From Pseudomonadota bacterium (lineage in GTDB: Bacteria > Pseudomonadota > Gammaproteobacteria > Acidithiobacillales > Acidithiobacillaceae): a DNA stretch of 64,000 nt. The notes under the pieces are model-generated. The model was not told the origin of the DNA. It did no database searches and worked only from the letters and a program-made list of their open reading frames with translations. A program made the position numbers and the translations under genes. The DNA lies in NCBI GenBank assembly GCA_021821885.1, contig JAKARO010000009.1, positions 1 to 64,000 of the forward strand. Direction: 5' to 3'. Positions 7,889 through 16,460 of this stretch are shown here, piece by piece. Position 1 is the stretch's first letter; every line of letters begins with the position of its first letter.

Positions 7889-9186
7889 CCATGGCCAGCC
7901 CCACGCCCAGGATCTACCGTAGCGCCCTGCTGAATCCCCAGGGGCCAGACCACTGGGACTTTATCCCCGACGGCGCCTGTGCCGTCCGGGATGGCCGGAT
8001 TGTGGCGATGGGCCACGCCCGTGACGTTGTCCGGCTGTACGGAAGCCCGGTGGAAACCGAGGACCTCGAAGGTGTCCTGGTGCCCGGATTCGCCGATCTT
8101 CACTGCCACTGGGTACAGCACGCCGTGCAGGGACGCTACGCCGGCGAGCTGCTGGACTGGCTCGAACAGCACATCTGGACCGAGGAGGCCCGCTATCTGG
8201 ATCCTGGCGTTGCGCGGCCGGCGGTCCAGGATTTCTACCGGAATACGCTGCGTGCGGGAACGGTCATGGGAATGAGCTTCTCGAGCGTGCATGCCGGGGC
8301 CCTGCATGCGGCAATGGAAGAAATGCGCGGGGACTGGATCGTGGGCAATGTCCTGATGCCGTGCAACGCGCCCCGGGAACTCCGGGAATACAGCCTGCAT
8401 GCGGAAGAGGCCCTGCAGGGGCTGGTTTCGGGTCTGGACCGGAACCGGTATGCGGTAACCCCGCGTTTTGCCCCGAACATGGATCCCCTGTGGCTGCAGG
8501 TGGCCGCGCGGATCGCCTCCCGCAACCATCTGCCGGTCCAGACCCATCTGGCGGAAAGCCGCGCGGAAGTCGCGTGGGTCAGGAAGATGTATCCCGGTGC
8601 GGGCAGCTATACGGAGGTGTACGACCGTGCCGGACTGGTCGGGCGGCGCAGCGTGCTGGCCCACTGCATTGAAATGGGCAGAAGCGAATGGAAATGTCTC
8701 GCCGAAAGGCAGGCCTGGGTGGCCCACTGCCCCAGCAGCAACGAGGCGCTGGGCAATGGCCGGATGCCCCTGGAAACGCTCCGTGAATACCGGATTCCTT
8801 TTGCCCTGGGTTCCGATATCGGGGCAGGGCCCAGCCACAGCATGCTGCACGTCATGCAGCGGTTCCTGGCGGTCCATCGCGCCGCGGGGATCCCGGTACA
8901 GCCGGAAGAGGCCCTTTTCCGGGCCACGGCCGCCGGCGCGCAGGCCATGGGCAGAGGGGCCGTGGCGGGTTCCCTGCACCCCGGGAAAAGGGCGGACTTT
9001 GTGCTGCTGCCCGGTAGTCCCCGGGAGGAACGGGAAATCCGGGGCTGGTTTGGGGAAGTGGTGGCCGGTTCCCCCGGAGAGCTGGAGAACCGGCCCCTGG
9101 GCACCTGGCTGGGCGGGATGCGGACCGCTCCTGCCGTGGGTGGGGGCTGTCCGGAACCGGGTCCGCAAACGGGAGGCACCCGATGA
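7885..9186 (+). CDS. guaD: Guanine deaminase (amidohydrolase family)
   Basis: A 433-residue cytosolic zinc amidohydrolase that should convert guanine to xanthine and ammonia. The metal-binding HxH is at residues 73-75 (PGFADLHCHW), followed by the GuaD-like stretch GELLDWLEQHIW, then QTHLAE, LAHCIEM, CPSSNEALGNG and GSDIGAGPSHSM, which together match the guanine deaminase subgroup. The ATG at 7885 overlaps the permease stop; a second ATG at 7891 is possible. The C-terminal tail after about residue 405 (proline/glycine-rich) is longer than usual. Its end overlaps the start of the adenine deaminase gene. Confidence 0.85.
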   Translation: MTMASPTPRIYRSALLNPQGPDHWDFIPDGACAVRDGRIVAMGHARDVVRLYGSPVETEDLEGVLVPGFADLHCHWVQHAVQGRYAGELLDWLEQHIWTEEARYLDPGVARPAVQDFYRNTLRAGTVMGMSFSSVHAGALHAAMEEMRGDWIVGNVLMPCNAPRELREYSLHAEEALQGLVSGLDRNRYAVTPRFAPNMDPLWLQVAARIASRNHLPVQTHLAESRAEVAWVRKMYPGAGSYTEVYDRAGLVGRRSVLAHCIEMGRSEWKCLAERQAWVAHCPSSNEALGNGRMPLETLREYRIPFALGSDIGAGPSHSMLHVMQRFLAVHRAAGIPVQPEEALFRATAAGAQAMGRGAVAGSLHPGKRADFVLLPGSPREEREIRGWFGEVVAGSPGELENRPLGTWLGGMRTAPAVGGGCPEPGPQTGGTR

Positions 9187-10208
9187 GCGGGGAACTCGCG
9201 GAACTGCTCCGGGCGATGCCGAAGGTGGAGCTGCATCTGCACCTGGAAGGGACGCTGGAGCCGGAAATGATGCTCCGGATGGCCGCCCGCAACCATGTTT
9301 CCCTTCCATACCGGACCGCCGCGGAGGCGGCGCGGGCCTACCGGTTCCCGAACCTGCAGGGTTTTCTGGACCTCTACGCCCTGGGGGCCCGCTGCCTGGT
9401 GACGGAAGAGGATTTTTACGAGCTTGCCATGGCGTATTTTTCCCGGTGCCGGGAGCAGAACATCGTCCACGCGGAGGTCTTTTTCGATCCGCAGGGCCAT
9501 CTTGCCCGGGGGGTCGCCATGGGAACCCTGTTTGCCGGCATCGAAGCCGCCAGGGACCGGATTTTCCGGGAGGCAGGCATGACCACGGAGCTGGTGCTCT
9601 GCTTTGAGCGGGACCGGCCGGCGGCCAATACGGTGGAACTGCTTGAGGAAGCCTGCCTGGCCGGCGAGATCGTGGGCATCGGCCTTGACTCCGCCGAACG
9701 GGGCAACCCCCCCGGGAAATTCCGCGAGGTCTTCGGGGCGGCCGCGGCCCTCGGCCTCCACCGTGTCGCCCACGCGGGCGAGGAGGGGCCGCCCGCCTAC
9801 ATCTGGGAAGCGCTCCAGGTACTCCAGGCCGAGCGGGTGGACCATGGCGTGCGCTGCACGGAGGATCCGGCCCTGGTGGCGTATCTGGCGGAGCGGCGGA
9901 TTCCCCTGACGGTCTGCCCCCTTTCCAACGTGGCGCTGGGCGTTTTCCCTTCCCTGGAGGCCCACAATCTGGGGCAGCTCTTCGAAGCCGGGCTGGCGGT
10001 CACGGTGCATTCGGACGATCCCGCCTATTTCGGCGGGTATCTCACGGAAAATCTGGTCTCCGTACTCGCCGCGCAGCAGATGGGAATACGGGAAGCCGTC
10101 GCCCTGCAGCGCAACGGCATTGATGCGGCATTCTGCAGTGCGGAAAGGAAGGCCGGGCTGCACCGGCAGCTTTCCGGGTTTCTTGAGTCCTGGGGTATCC
10201 CTGTCTAG
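9183..10208 (+). CDS. Adenine deaminase (adenosine deaminase superfamily)
   Basis: A 341-residue zinc hydrolase of the adenosine/adenine deaminase family. The HxH motif is at residues 18-20 (KVELHLHLEGTLEPE), HAGEEG near 197 supplies the catalytic glutamate, and HSDDPAYFGG near 277 supplies the last metal ligand. The SDDPAYFGGY form and the absence of the longer N-terminal region favour the bacterial adenine-deaminase subgroup over true adenosine deaminase, giving hypoxanthine plus ammonia. The start overlaps the guaD stop by four bases. Alternative: adenosine deaminase; the base-specific deaminase fits the neighbours better. Confidence 0.82.
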   Translation: MSGELAELLRAMPKVELHLHLEGTLEPEMMLRMAARNHVSLPYRTAAEAARAYRFPNLQGFLDLYALGARCLVTEEDFYELAMAYFSRCREQNIVHAEVFFDPQGHLARGVAMGTLFAGIEAARDRIFREAGMTTELVLCFERDRPAANTVELLEEACLAGEIVGIGLDSAERGNPPGKFREVFGAAAALGLHRVAHAGEEGPPAYIWEALQVLQAERVDHGVRCTEDPALVAYLAERRIPLTVCPLSNVALGVFPSLEAHNLGQLFEAGLAVTVHSDDPAYFGGYLTENLVSVLAAQQMGIREAVALQRNGIDAAFCSAERKAGLHRQLSGFLESWGIPV

Positions 10209-10224
10209 GAAGGAGGTGCTGTCC

Positions 10225-11220
10225 GTGAAAATCCTGCTGCGGGCTTTGTTTCTTGGAATGGCGGTTCCCGCATCCATTCTCTCCGTCTGTGCCGGGGCGC
10301 CGGATGCGTGGGCGTCTCCTGCCGTTTTTGCCCCGAAGGTGATCGTGCTGACGGCGTTTCCTCCCGAATGGCATGCCTGGACGGCGGACCCCGCATACCA
10401 TTACCGGACACTTTCCGTGAAAGGGCTGATCCGGCCCCTGGTCTGCAGCCGGAAGAAGGTGTGCGTCACCGAAAGCGGGGAAGGAGAAATCAATGCGGCC
10501 GTTACGGTGGCCGGCCTGGTGGAGGATCCGGCCCTCGATCTCCGGAACACCGTGTTCCTGCGCAGCGGGATCGCGGGGGGCGTGGATACCCGGGATTCCC
10601 CGCTGGGCAGCGTCTATATCAACAGCTGGGTCATTTCCTGGGCGTTCGGCCACCACTATCTTACGGAGGGAAAGAAGCTGTCCTGGGCCCCGCCGGGGTG
10701 CGCGGACTATTCCAGGCCGGGAAAATGCGGGGAATACCGCCAGAACACCCTGGAAAACCTGGCCTATCCGGCGGACCGGAAGCTGCTGGACGTCGCGAGA
10801 AAGGCCGGAACGGGGCTGGTCCTGGACAATTCTGCGGGGGCCGTGCGCCTCGACCGGAAATTTGGGACGGCCACCACGCCCGTGGTCCGTACGGGTGCTA
10901 CGGTCACCGGTGACGATTTCTGGATTGGCAGGGAAAACCAGGCAATCGCCCGTAAAATTGTCCGGCTGTATACCCACGGAAAAGCCCGCTACACCAATAC
11001 GGCGATGGAAGACCTGGGCGATGTCGCAGCCCTGGCCCGCTTTGGGCTGGCCTCCCACTACCTTTCCATACGCGGCATATCCGATATTGATGTCCCTCCT
11101 CCAGGGAAGACCGAAGAGGAAATCTGGAAAAAAGGGGACCTCTATGCCGGCCGACTGGCCGAACGCAACGCCGTCCTGGTGACACGGGCGGTCATCCGCA
11201 AGCTTCTGGAGGAACAGTGA
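10225..11220 (+). CDS. Purine nucleoside permease (NUP) family, exported
   Basis: A 331-residue protein of the NUP family, whose fold is related to nucleoside phosphorylases although the family is named after a yeast nucleoside transporter. A GTG at 10225 with AAGGAGG upstream begins a clear signal peptide (ILLRALFLGMAVPASILSVCAGAPDAWAS), so the mature protein is periplasmic or secreted. Phosphorylase-like features include ITESGEGEINAA-type VTESGEGEINAAVTVAG, RSGIAGGVDTRD and TNTAMEDLGDVAALARFGL. It may split or bind nucleosides outside the cytoplasm and release bases to the NCS1 permease. No membrane-spanning bundle is visible, so a carrier role is unlikely. Stop and next start overlap (GTGA). 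Confidence 0.78.
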   Translation: MKILLRALFLGMAVPASILSVCAGAPDAWASPAVFAPKVIVLTAFPPEWHAWTADPAYHYRTLSVKGLIRPLVCSRKKVCVTESGEGEINAAVTVAGLVEDPALDLRNTVFLRSGIAGGVDTRDSPLGSVYINSWVISWAFGHHYLTEGKKLSWAPPGCADYSRPGKCGEYRQNTLENLAYPADRKLLDVARKAGTGLVLDNSAGAVRLDRKFGTATTPVVRTGATVTGDDFWIGRENQAIARKIVRLYTHGKARYTNTAMEDLGDVAALARFGLASHYLSIRGISDIDVPPPGKTEEEIWKKGDLYAGRLAERNAVLVTRAVIRKLLEEQ

Positions 11221-13487
11221 GGTCCGGGGAACGGGATTTTTCCCGCAATCCCCTGCGCCTGGACGGGATGGACAAGATTCTGGGCCGGACGCCCTATCTG
11301 GACGACCTCCATCTGCGGGACCCGGATCTCCTGTTTGCCGCCACGGTCCGGACCACCCTTCCAGGGGGCGTGCTCGAGGGCATTGATTTTGGCGGGGGAA
11401 CGGACTGGTCGGACATGACCGTGGTCACCGCCCGGGACATCCCGGGAACCAACGCGGTCCGGCTCCTCGAAAACGACCAGCCGGTCCTGGTGGAAAGGGA
11501 ATTCCGCCACGCCGGCGAGGCGGCCGTCCTGCTGGCCCATCCCGACCGGCGCAGGCTCCGGAAAGCACTGCTCCAGGTGCGTCTGGCCGAGCGGCCGGCG
11601 GGTGTGCCGGTTTTCACCATTGAGGCGGCCCTGCAGGGGCAGGCGGAGACCATACCGGGGAACACCTACACGGAGTACCGCCTGGAAAAATCCGGCCCCC
11701 GCCAGGAAACCGGGCACCCGGACACGGTGATCGCGGTGGAGGTGGAAACGCCCTCCCAGGAACAGCTCTATATTGAACCCCAGGGCATGGTCGCGCGCCT
11801 GGCGCCAGACGGGGTTGTGCGCGTGGAGGGTTCCATGCAGTGTCCCTACTATGTGCTGGATGCCCTGGTCCAGTGCCTTGGCCTGCCAGCCAGCCGGATC
11901 CAGGTCGTCCAGACGGCGACGGGCGGCGGTTTTGGCGGCAAGGAAGACTTTCCCTCCGTCATTGCCTGCCACGCCGCGCTGCTGGCGCTCCGGGCCGGGG
12001 GCAGACCGGTGCGGCTGGTACTGGACCGCGCCGAGGACCTGCGGGTTACCCCCAAGCGCCATCCCTCCCGCAGCCGGGTCCGGCTGGCCGCCACCCCGGA
12101 GGGGCGCCTGCAGTCGGTGGCATTCGATTTTGATCTCGATGGCGGGGCGTACCGGACGCTCAGCCCGGTCGTTCTTTCCCGGGGAGTGATCCACGCACCC
12201 GGCCCCTACCGCTGTCCCGATGTCCGGGTGACCGGCCGGGCGGTGTTTACCAGCCATCCCCCCTTTGGCGCATTCCGGGGTTTTGGGGCGCCGCAGAGCA
12301 TTTTTGCCATGGAGGTCGCAATGGACCGCCTGGCCTCCCGGCTGGAGATGGACCCGGCCGAGTTCCGCAGAAAAAATCTGCTCTGTCCTGGAGATACCGG
12401 GCCGACGGGCGATATTGCGGGGGAGGACACCCACGCCCGGAAAGCCCTGGACGTTGCCCTGGAGCGGAGCGGCTATGCGCGCAGGCGGACGGAACATGAG
12501 GCGTGGAACCGGGCAGGAGGCCCGACCCGCCGGGGGATTGGCCTCGCCACCTTCTGCCACGGCGCGGGATTTACCGGAAATGGCGAGACGCATCTGGCCT
12601 CCCGGGTGACCCTGGCCGCCACCGCGGAAGGAAAGGTCGAACTGCTTGTTTCCAATACCGAGATTGGGCAGGGGGCGGCCACCACCCTGGTCCAGGTCGC
12701 CGCGGAGGCACTGGGCATTCCCATGGATCTGGTCGTCTTCGGGCCGGTCGACACGGCCCGGGTCCCCAACTCCGGGCCCACGGTGGCGTCGCGCACCTGC
12801 ATGGTCGTGGGAAAACTTCTGGAAAAGGCGGCCCGGCGCTTCCTGGAACAGCTCCCGCCCGCCGGTGGAAAGGGCAATGCCCCTGGCCGCCCGGACTTCC
12901 AGGAAGCCTGCCGGAAACTGCACGCGCTGGGAGGCGCTGGAGAGGTGACGGAGACCTATGCTGCGCCGCCCGGCCCCGCCTGGGATGAAAAAACGTTTCA
13001 GGGGCGCGCCTACGCCAGCTACGCCTGGGCGGCCTACGTCGCGGAGGTGGAAGTGGACCTGGTGACCTTCGAGACCCGGATCCTGCATTTTACGGCGGTC
13101 CAGGAAATTGGCCATGCCGTCAACCCGCAGATTGCCCTGGGCCAGATTGAGGGAGGAATCGTCCAGGGCATCGGCTGGGCCCTTCTGGAAAACGTCGTCT
13201 GGAACGGGTCCGGGGTGATGGCCAATGACCGCCTGGCCACCTATATCATTCCGACGTCGGCCGACATCGACGGGATCGACGTGATCCTGCTCGAAGAGGG
13301 ACAGGGCGCGGGGCCGAGGGGAGCCAAGGGCATTGGCGAGCTGCCCATGGACGGTCCCGCGCCGGCCATAGCCAATGCCGTGCGGCACGCCCTGGGCGTC
13401 GACGTCGACCGCCTTCCCCTGACACCCGAATACCTGCATGCACGGCTGGCGGAACAGCAGGAGGTTCACAGTTGGCTGTCGAAATGA
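11217..13487 (+). CDS. Xanthine dehydrogenase, molybdopterin-binding subunit
   Basis: A 756-residue large subunit of a molybdenum hydroxylase. Key residues support purine hydroxylation: the GGGFGGKED motif carries the glutamate equivalent to bovine XDH Glu802, AFRGFGAPQ carries the arginine equivalent to Arg880, and GAKGIGELP holds the catalytic glutamate near the C-terminus. It should oxidise hypoxanthine and xanthine to urate together with the next two subunits. The subunit order (Mo, Fe-S, FAD) differs from E. coli xdhABC. The GTG start overlaps the NUP stop. A uracil/thymine dehydrogenase role is a less likely alternative suggested by the neighbouring barbiturase-family gene. Confidence 0.88.
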   Translation: MRSGERDFSRNPLRLDGMDKILGRTPYLDDLHLRDPDLLFAATVRTTLPGGVLEGIDFGGGTDWSDMTVVTARDIPGTNAVRLLENDQPVLVEREFRHAGEAAVLLAHPDRRRLRKALLQVRLAERPAGVPVFTIEAALQGQAETIPGNTYTEYRLEKSGPRQETGHPDTVIAVEVETPSQEQLYIEPQGMVARLAPDGVVRVEGSMQCPYYVLDALVQCLGLPASRIQVVQTATGGGFGGKEDFPSVIACHAALLALRAGGRPVRLVLDRAEDLRVTPKRHPSRSRVRLAATPEGRLQSVAFDFDLDGGAYRTLSPVVLSRGVIHAPGPYRCPDVRVTGRAVFTSHPPFGAFRGFGAPQSIFAMEVAMDRLASRLEMDPAEFRRKNLLCPGDTGPTGDIAGEDTHARKALDVALERSGYARRRTEHEAWNRAGGPTRRGIGLATFCHGAGFTGNGETHLASRVTLAATAEGKVELLVSNTEIGQGAATTLVQVAAEALGIPMDLVVFGPVDTARVPNSGPTVASRTCMVVGKLLEKAARRFLEQLPPAGGKGNAPGRPDFQEACRKLHALGGAGEVTETYAAPPGPAWDEKTFQGRAYASYAWAAYVAEVEVDLVTFETRILHFTAVQEIGHAVNPQIALGQIEGGIVQGIGWALLENVVWNGSGVMANDRLATYIIPTSADIDGIDVILLEEGQGAGPRGAKGIGELPMDGPAPAIANAVRHALGVDVDRLPLTPEYLHARLAEQQEVHSWLSK

Positions 13488-13930
13488 CCATTAATGGTTT
13501 GCCCTGCCGCAGTACGGCCGATCCGGCGTGCCGGCTTCTGGATGTCCTGCGGGAAGAATTCGGACTGCCGGGAACCAAGGAGGGATGCGGGGAAGGGGAA
13601 TGCGGAGCCTGCGCCGTCCTTGTGGATGGCCAGCTGGCCAACAGCTGCCTCGTGCCGGTGGGACAGCTGGAAGGTGCGGCAGTGACCACGATAGAGGGAA
13701 TCCCGGCCAATTCGCCGGTGGCCCAGGCCTTCCTGGCCTGCGGCGCGACCCAGTGCGGAATCTGTACCCCGGGGATGGTCATGGCTACCGTGGCCCTGCT
13801 CCAGGACAATCCCCGCTGCACCCGGGAAGACGTCCGCCGGGGTCTCAGCGGCAACCTGTGCCGCTGTACCGGCTATGCGCGGATCTATGAGGCCGTCCTC
13901 CAGGCCGCGGGAGACCTGCCCCATGACTGA
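13472..13930 (+). CDS. Xanthine dehydrogenase, 2Fe-2S subunit
   Basis: A 152-residue ferredoxin-like subunit with both clusters of the family: the plant-type cluster in GCGEGECGACAVLVDGQ...NSC and the helical-domain cluster in CGATQCGICTPG...GNLCRCTGY. It passes electrons from molybdenum to FAD. The TTG at 13472 has AGGAGG upstream and overlaps the end of the previous gene; an ATG at 13484 also exists but is too far from that site. Its end overlaps the FAD subunit start. Confidence 0.9.
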   Translation: MAVEMTINGLPCRSTADPACRLLDVLREEFGLPGTKEGCGEGECGACAVLVDGQLANSCLVPVGQLEGAAVTTIEGIPANSPVAQAFLACGATQCGICTPGMVMATVALLQDNPRCTREDVRRGLSGNLCRCTGYARIYEAVLQAAGDLPHD

Positions 13931-14780
13931 ATGGCGGCGGCCGCGGCATCTCCGGGAAGCGCTGGAGCTCCTGGGAGAATCTCCGGACCGGTACCGGATT
14001 GTGGCGGGTGGTACGGATGTCATGGTGGAGCGGCATCTCCATCCGGAGAACGCGCCGGCCGGCTGGCTGGATATCAGTGGACTGTCCGAACTGCGGGGGA
14101 TCGCCCGCCTGGAAACCGGGGAACTCCGGGTCGGCGCCATGACCCCCCTGTCCGCCGTGCGCGAGGATGCGGCCGTGCGGGAGTCCTGGCCCCTGCTGGC
14201 CGCATCCGCCGCCGTTACCGGGGCCCCGGCCATCCAGAACCGGGCTACCCTGGGAGGCAACATCTGCAATGCCTCACCCGCGGCCGACAACCCCCCGGTC
14301 CTGCTGGCCTATGGCGCCGAAATCGAGATTGCGTCGGCGGGTGGGGTCCGCCGGATTCCCTACAGCGCGTTTCACGCCGGCTACCGCAGGACGGTTCTGG
14401 GCCAGGGCGAGATGGTGACCGGGCTGTGGCTGAAGCCGGTTCCGCGCGGGTCCCGGCAGTATTTCCGCAAGGTGGGTACCCGGGCGGCCCAGGCCATCAC
14501 CAAGGTAGGCCTGGCGGCGGTCGTTCCTTTCGGACCCGACGGGACGGTCCGGGGGGCGCGGTTCGGATTTTCCAGTGTGGCGGAAACACCCTGTCTGGCC
14601 CGCACCACCGCGGCCGCCCTGGAAGGACGGTCTCCGCTGGCCGTGCCGTCCGGGGAGATCGGGGCGCTGCTGGAACAGGACATTGCCCCGATTTCCGATC
14701 TCCGCTCGACCGGAGCCTATCGCAGGCAGGTGGCGGCCCGGCTGGTCCGGGAGGCCCTGCAGGCCGGCCATTTCCAGTAA
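13923..14780 (+). CDS. Xanthine dehydrogenase, FAD-binding subunit
   Basis: A 285-residue FAD subunit of the XDH family. The two flavin-binding motifs are present: VAGGTDVMV near residue 30 and TLGGNICNASPAADNPP near residue 110. The C-terminal CO-dehydrogenase-flavoprotein domain follows. It should pass electrons to NAD or another acceptor. The ATG lies within the stop region of the Fe-S subunit (ATGACTGA), consistent with translational coupling; the track start at 13875 would overlap too far. Confidence 0.9.
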   Translation: MTEWRRPRHLREALELLGESPDRYRIVAGGTDVMVERHLHPENAPAGWLDISGLSELRGIARLETGELRVGAMTPLSAVREDAAVRESWPLLAASAAVTGAPAIQNRATLGGNICNASPAADNPPVLLAYGAEIEIASAGGVRRIPYSAFHAGYRRTVLGQGEMVTGLWLKPVPRGSRQYFRKVGTRAAQAITKVGLAAVVPFGPDGTVRGARFGFSSVAETPCLARTTAAALEGRSPLAVPSGEIGALLEQDIAPISDLRSTGAYRRQVAARLVREALQAGHFQ

Positions 14781-14793
14781 CCGGGAGGAAAAT

Positions 14794-15366
14794 ATGGAAG
14801 TTGCAGAAAACGTGTATGTGGAGGTACCCCTTCTGGACGCCACGCCGGAAAGCCTGGAGGAGTACGGGATCCTGATCGGGGAAACCGTCTGCCAGCCCGG
14901 ACTGGCCATCCCCTTCTACCAGGGCAGTGTGGAAGAGGGGCAGAACCTGGATTTCCGGTACGCCGGCCAGGCCGTCGTGCGCACGGCGCGCATCTCCCGC
15001 CGGAGCCCCGAGGTCACCTGGCTGGAACGGCATCTGCGCATGACCCAGATTTTTGTGGGTCTTGGGGGATCGCCTTTTGCGATGGTGCTGGGGAAGCCCA
15101 ACCACCAGAAAGGCGAAGAGATTCCGCGTCTGGAAGATGTCCGCGCATTCCGCCTGCCCGCCGGCCATGGGCTGATGATCCACGCCGGGACCTGGCACGA
15201 TTTCCCGATGGCGCTGGAGGAGCCCGTGACGGTACTGACGATGAACTCGGCCGAAGTCGTGGAGGCCCTGGCCCATGCGGCGTCGGCGGACGAAATGGAC
15301 ACCGGCGACGTGTTCAAGATTGATGTCCGGCGCCGGACGGGCAAGACCCTCCGGGTCCCCTTCTGA
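14794..15366 (+). CDS. AllA-like (ureidoglycolate lyase family) cupin
   Basis: A 190-residue protein that resembles the ureidoglycolate lyase AllA fold: SLEEYGILIG at the N-terminus, LERHLRMTQIFVGLGG in the middle, and LEDVRAFRLPAGHGLMIHAGTWHDFPMAL with the cupin histidines. AllA splits ureidoglycolate into glyoxylate and urea. The similarity is to the family, and the divergent C-terminal half (about 30 residues longer) means another small ureido or carbamoyl acid could be the substrate. GGGAGGAAAAT precedes the ATG. It sits between XDH and the ring-opening amidohydrolase, so it should act on a breakdown product of a nucleobase ring. Confidence 0.65.
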   Translation: MEVAENVYVEVPLLDATPESLEEYGILIGETVCQPGLAIPFYQGSVEEGQNLDFRYAGQAVVRTARISRRSPEVTWLERHLRMTQIFVGLGGSPFAMVLGKPNHQKGEEIPRLEDVRAFRLPAGHGLMIHAGTWHDFPMALEEPVTVLTMNSAEVVEALAHAASADEMDTGDVFKIDVRRRTGKTLRVPF

Positions 15367-15380
15367 GGGCGGGAAACGGC

Positions 15381-16460
15381 ATGCAGACGCGCATTTTCCG
15401 TTTTTTCACCCGGGACCCCGCCGATACCCGCGCGCTGGAGACGGCCGTGCGGGAGGGACGGATGGACCCCCGCGAAATTGTGGCGATTATCGGCAAGACC
15501 GAAGGAAACGGCGCCGGAAACGATTTCAGCCGCGGCCTGGCGACCCTCGCCTGCACCGGATGGCTGGCCGCCCATCTCGGCTGTACGCCGGAAGAGGCCG
15601 GAGAACGGGTCGTCCTGTCCTTTTCGGGGGGGACGGAAGGCATCGTGGCGCCCCACCTGCTGGTGTTTGCGGTCTCGGGATCTCCACGGGCGCAGCCCCG
15701 GGAAGGGAAGCGGCTGGCCGTGGCCGTGGGCCATACCCGTCCCTTCCTGGCCGCCGAGGCGGGCGGGATGGCCATGGTGGAGGAAACCGCCAGGGCGGTG
15801 CACGGGCTCATGGCGGGGCTGCGGGTCGAGCCCGGGGATGTGCACCTGGTGCAGGTCAAGGGGGCGATGCCTGTCCGGGGTCCGGAATCCCTGGACGCCA
15901 CATCCGGCTGCGACATGGCGGGATCCCGGGCAGCCTCTGCCCTGGGCGTGGGCCTCGCCCTCGGAGAAATTGCCGGAACCCGCCTGGATCCCGGGGCCGT
16001 CAACCGGGACTGGGGACTGTACTCGACCCGTGCCAGTGTCTCGGCCAAGCCGGGGCTGGCACGCTCGGAGATCTGCCTTTTCGCCAATTCTGCCTACTGG
16101 GATGGCGATTTCGCCATCGCCCACGATGTCATGGAAGACATCCTGGATGTTCCCGCCATCTACCGGGTCCTGGCCCGTCTGGGGCTGCATCCCCGCAATG
16201 GCCAGCTCCCTCCGGAAGACCGGGAGCGGCTCGTGGCCATTTTTGCCAAATCCGATGCCGATCCGCGCGGAACGGTCCGGGGGCGCCGCCATACCATGTG
16301 GAGCGATGGCGACATTTCCGACATGCGCCATTCGCGCTGCGTGGTTTCGTCCCTCCTCGCGGGCGTGACGGGGGAGACCGCCGTGTATGTCTCGACCCGC
16401 GCGGAGCACCAGGGCCCGCCCGGTGGCGGTCCCGTGGCCCTGATCGGAAAAGCGCCGTGA
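15381..16460 (+). CDS. Ring-opening amidohydrolase (cyanuric acid amidohydrolase/barbiturase family)
   Basis: A 359-residue member of the AtzD/barbiturase family, which hydrolyses an amide bond in cyclic ureides such as cyanurate or barbiturate by a Ser-Lys dyad. Lys39 (IIGKTEGNG) and Ser82 (LSFSGGTEG) fit the first repeat, and VKGAMPV, DMAGSRAASALGVGLALGE, FAKSDADPRG and HSRCVVSSLLAGVTG fit the second and third repeats of this threefold-symmetric fold. Genes of this family are uncommon; here it lies between XDH and hpxXYZ-like genes, implying that it opens a six-membered ring derived from a purine or pyrimidine. Which substrate is used cannot be read from the sequence. Its TGA overlaps the GTG of xdhC. 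Confidence 0.88.
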   Translation: MQTRIFRFFTRDPADTRALETAVREGRMDPREIVAIIGKTEGNGAGNDFSRGLATLACTGWLAAHLGCTPEEAGERVVLSFSGGTEGIVAPHLLVFAVSGSPRAQPREGKRLAVAVGHTRPFLAAEAGGMAMVEETARAVHGLMAGLRVEPGDVHLVQVKGAMPVRGPESLDATSGCDMAGSRAASALGVGLALGEIAGTRLDPGAVNRDWGLYSTRASVSAKPGLARSEICLFANSAYWDGDFAIAHDVMEDILDVPAIYRVLARLGLHPRNGQLPPEDRERLVAIFAKSDADPRGTVRGRRHTMWSDGDISDMRHSRCVVSSLLAGVTGETAVYVSTRAEHQGPPGGGPVALIGKAP

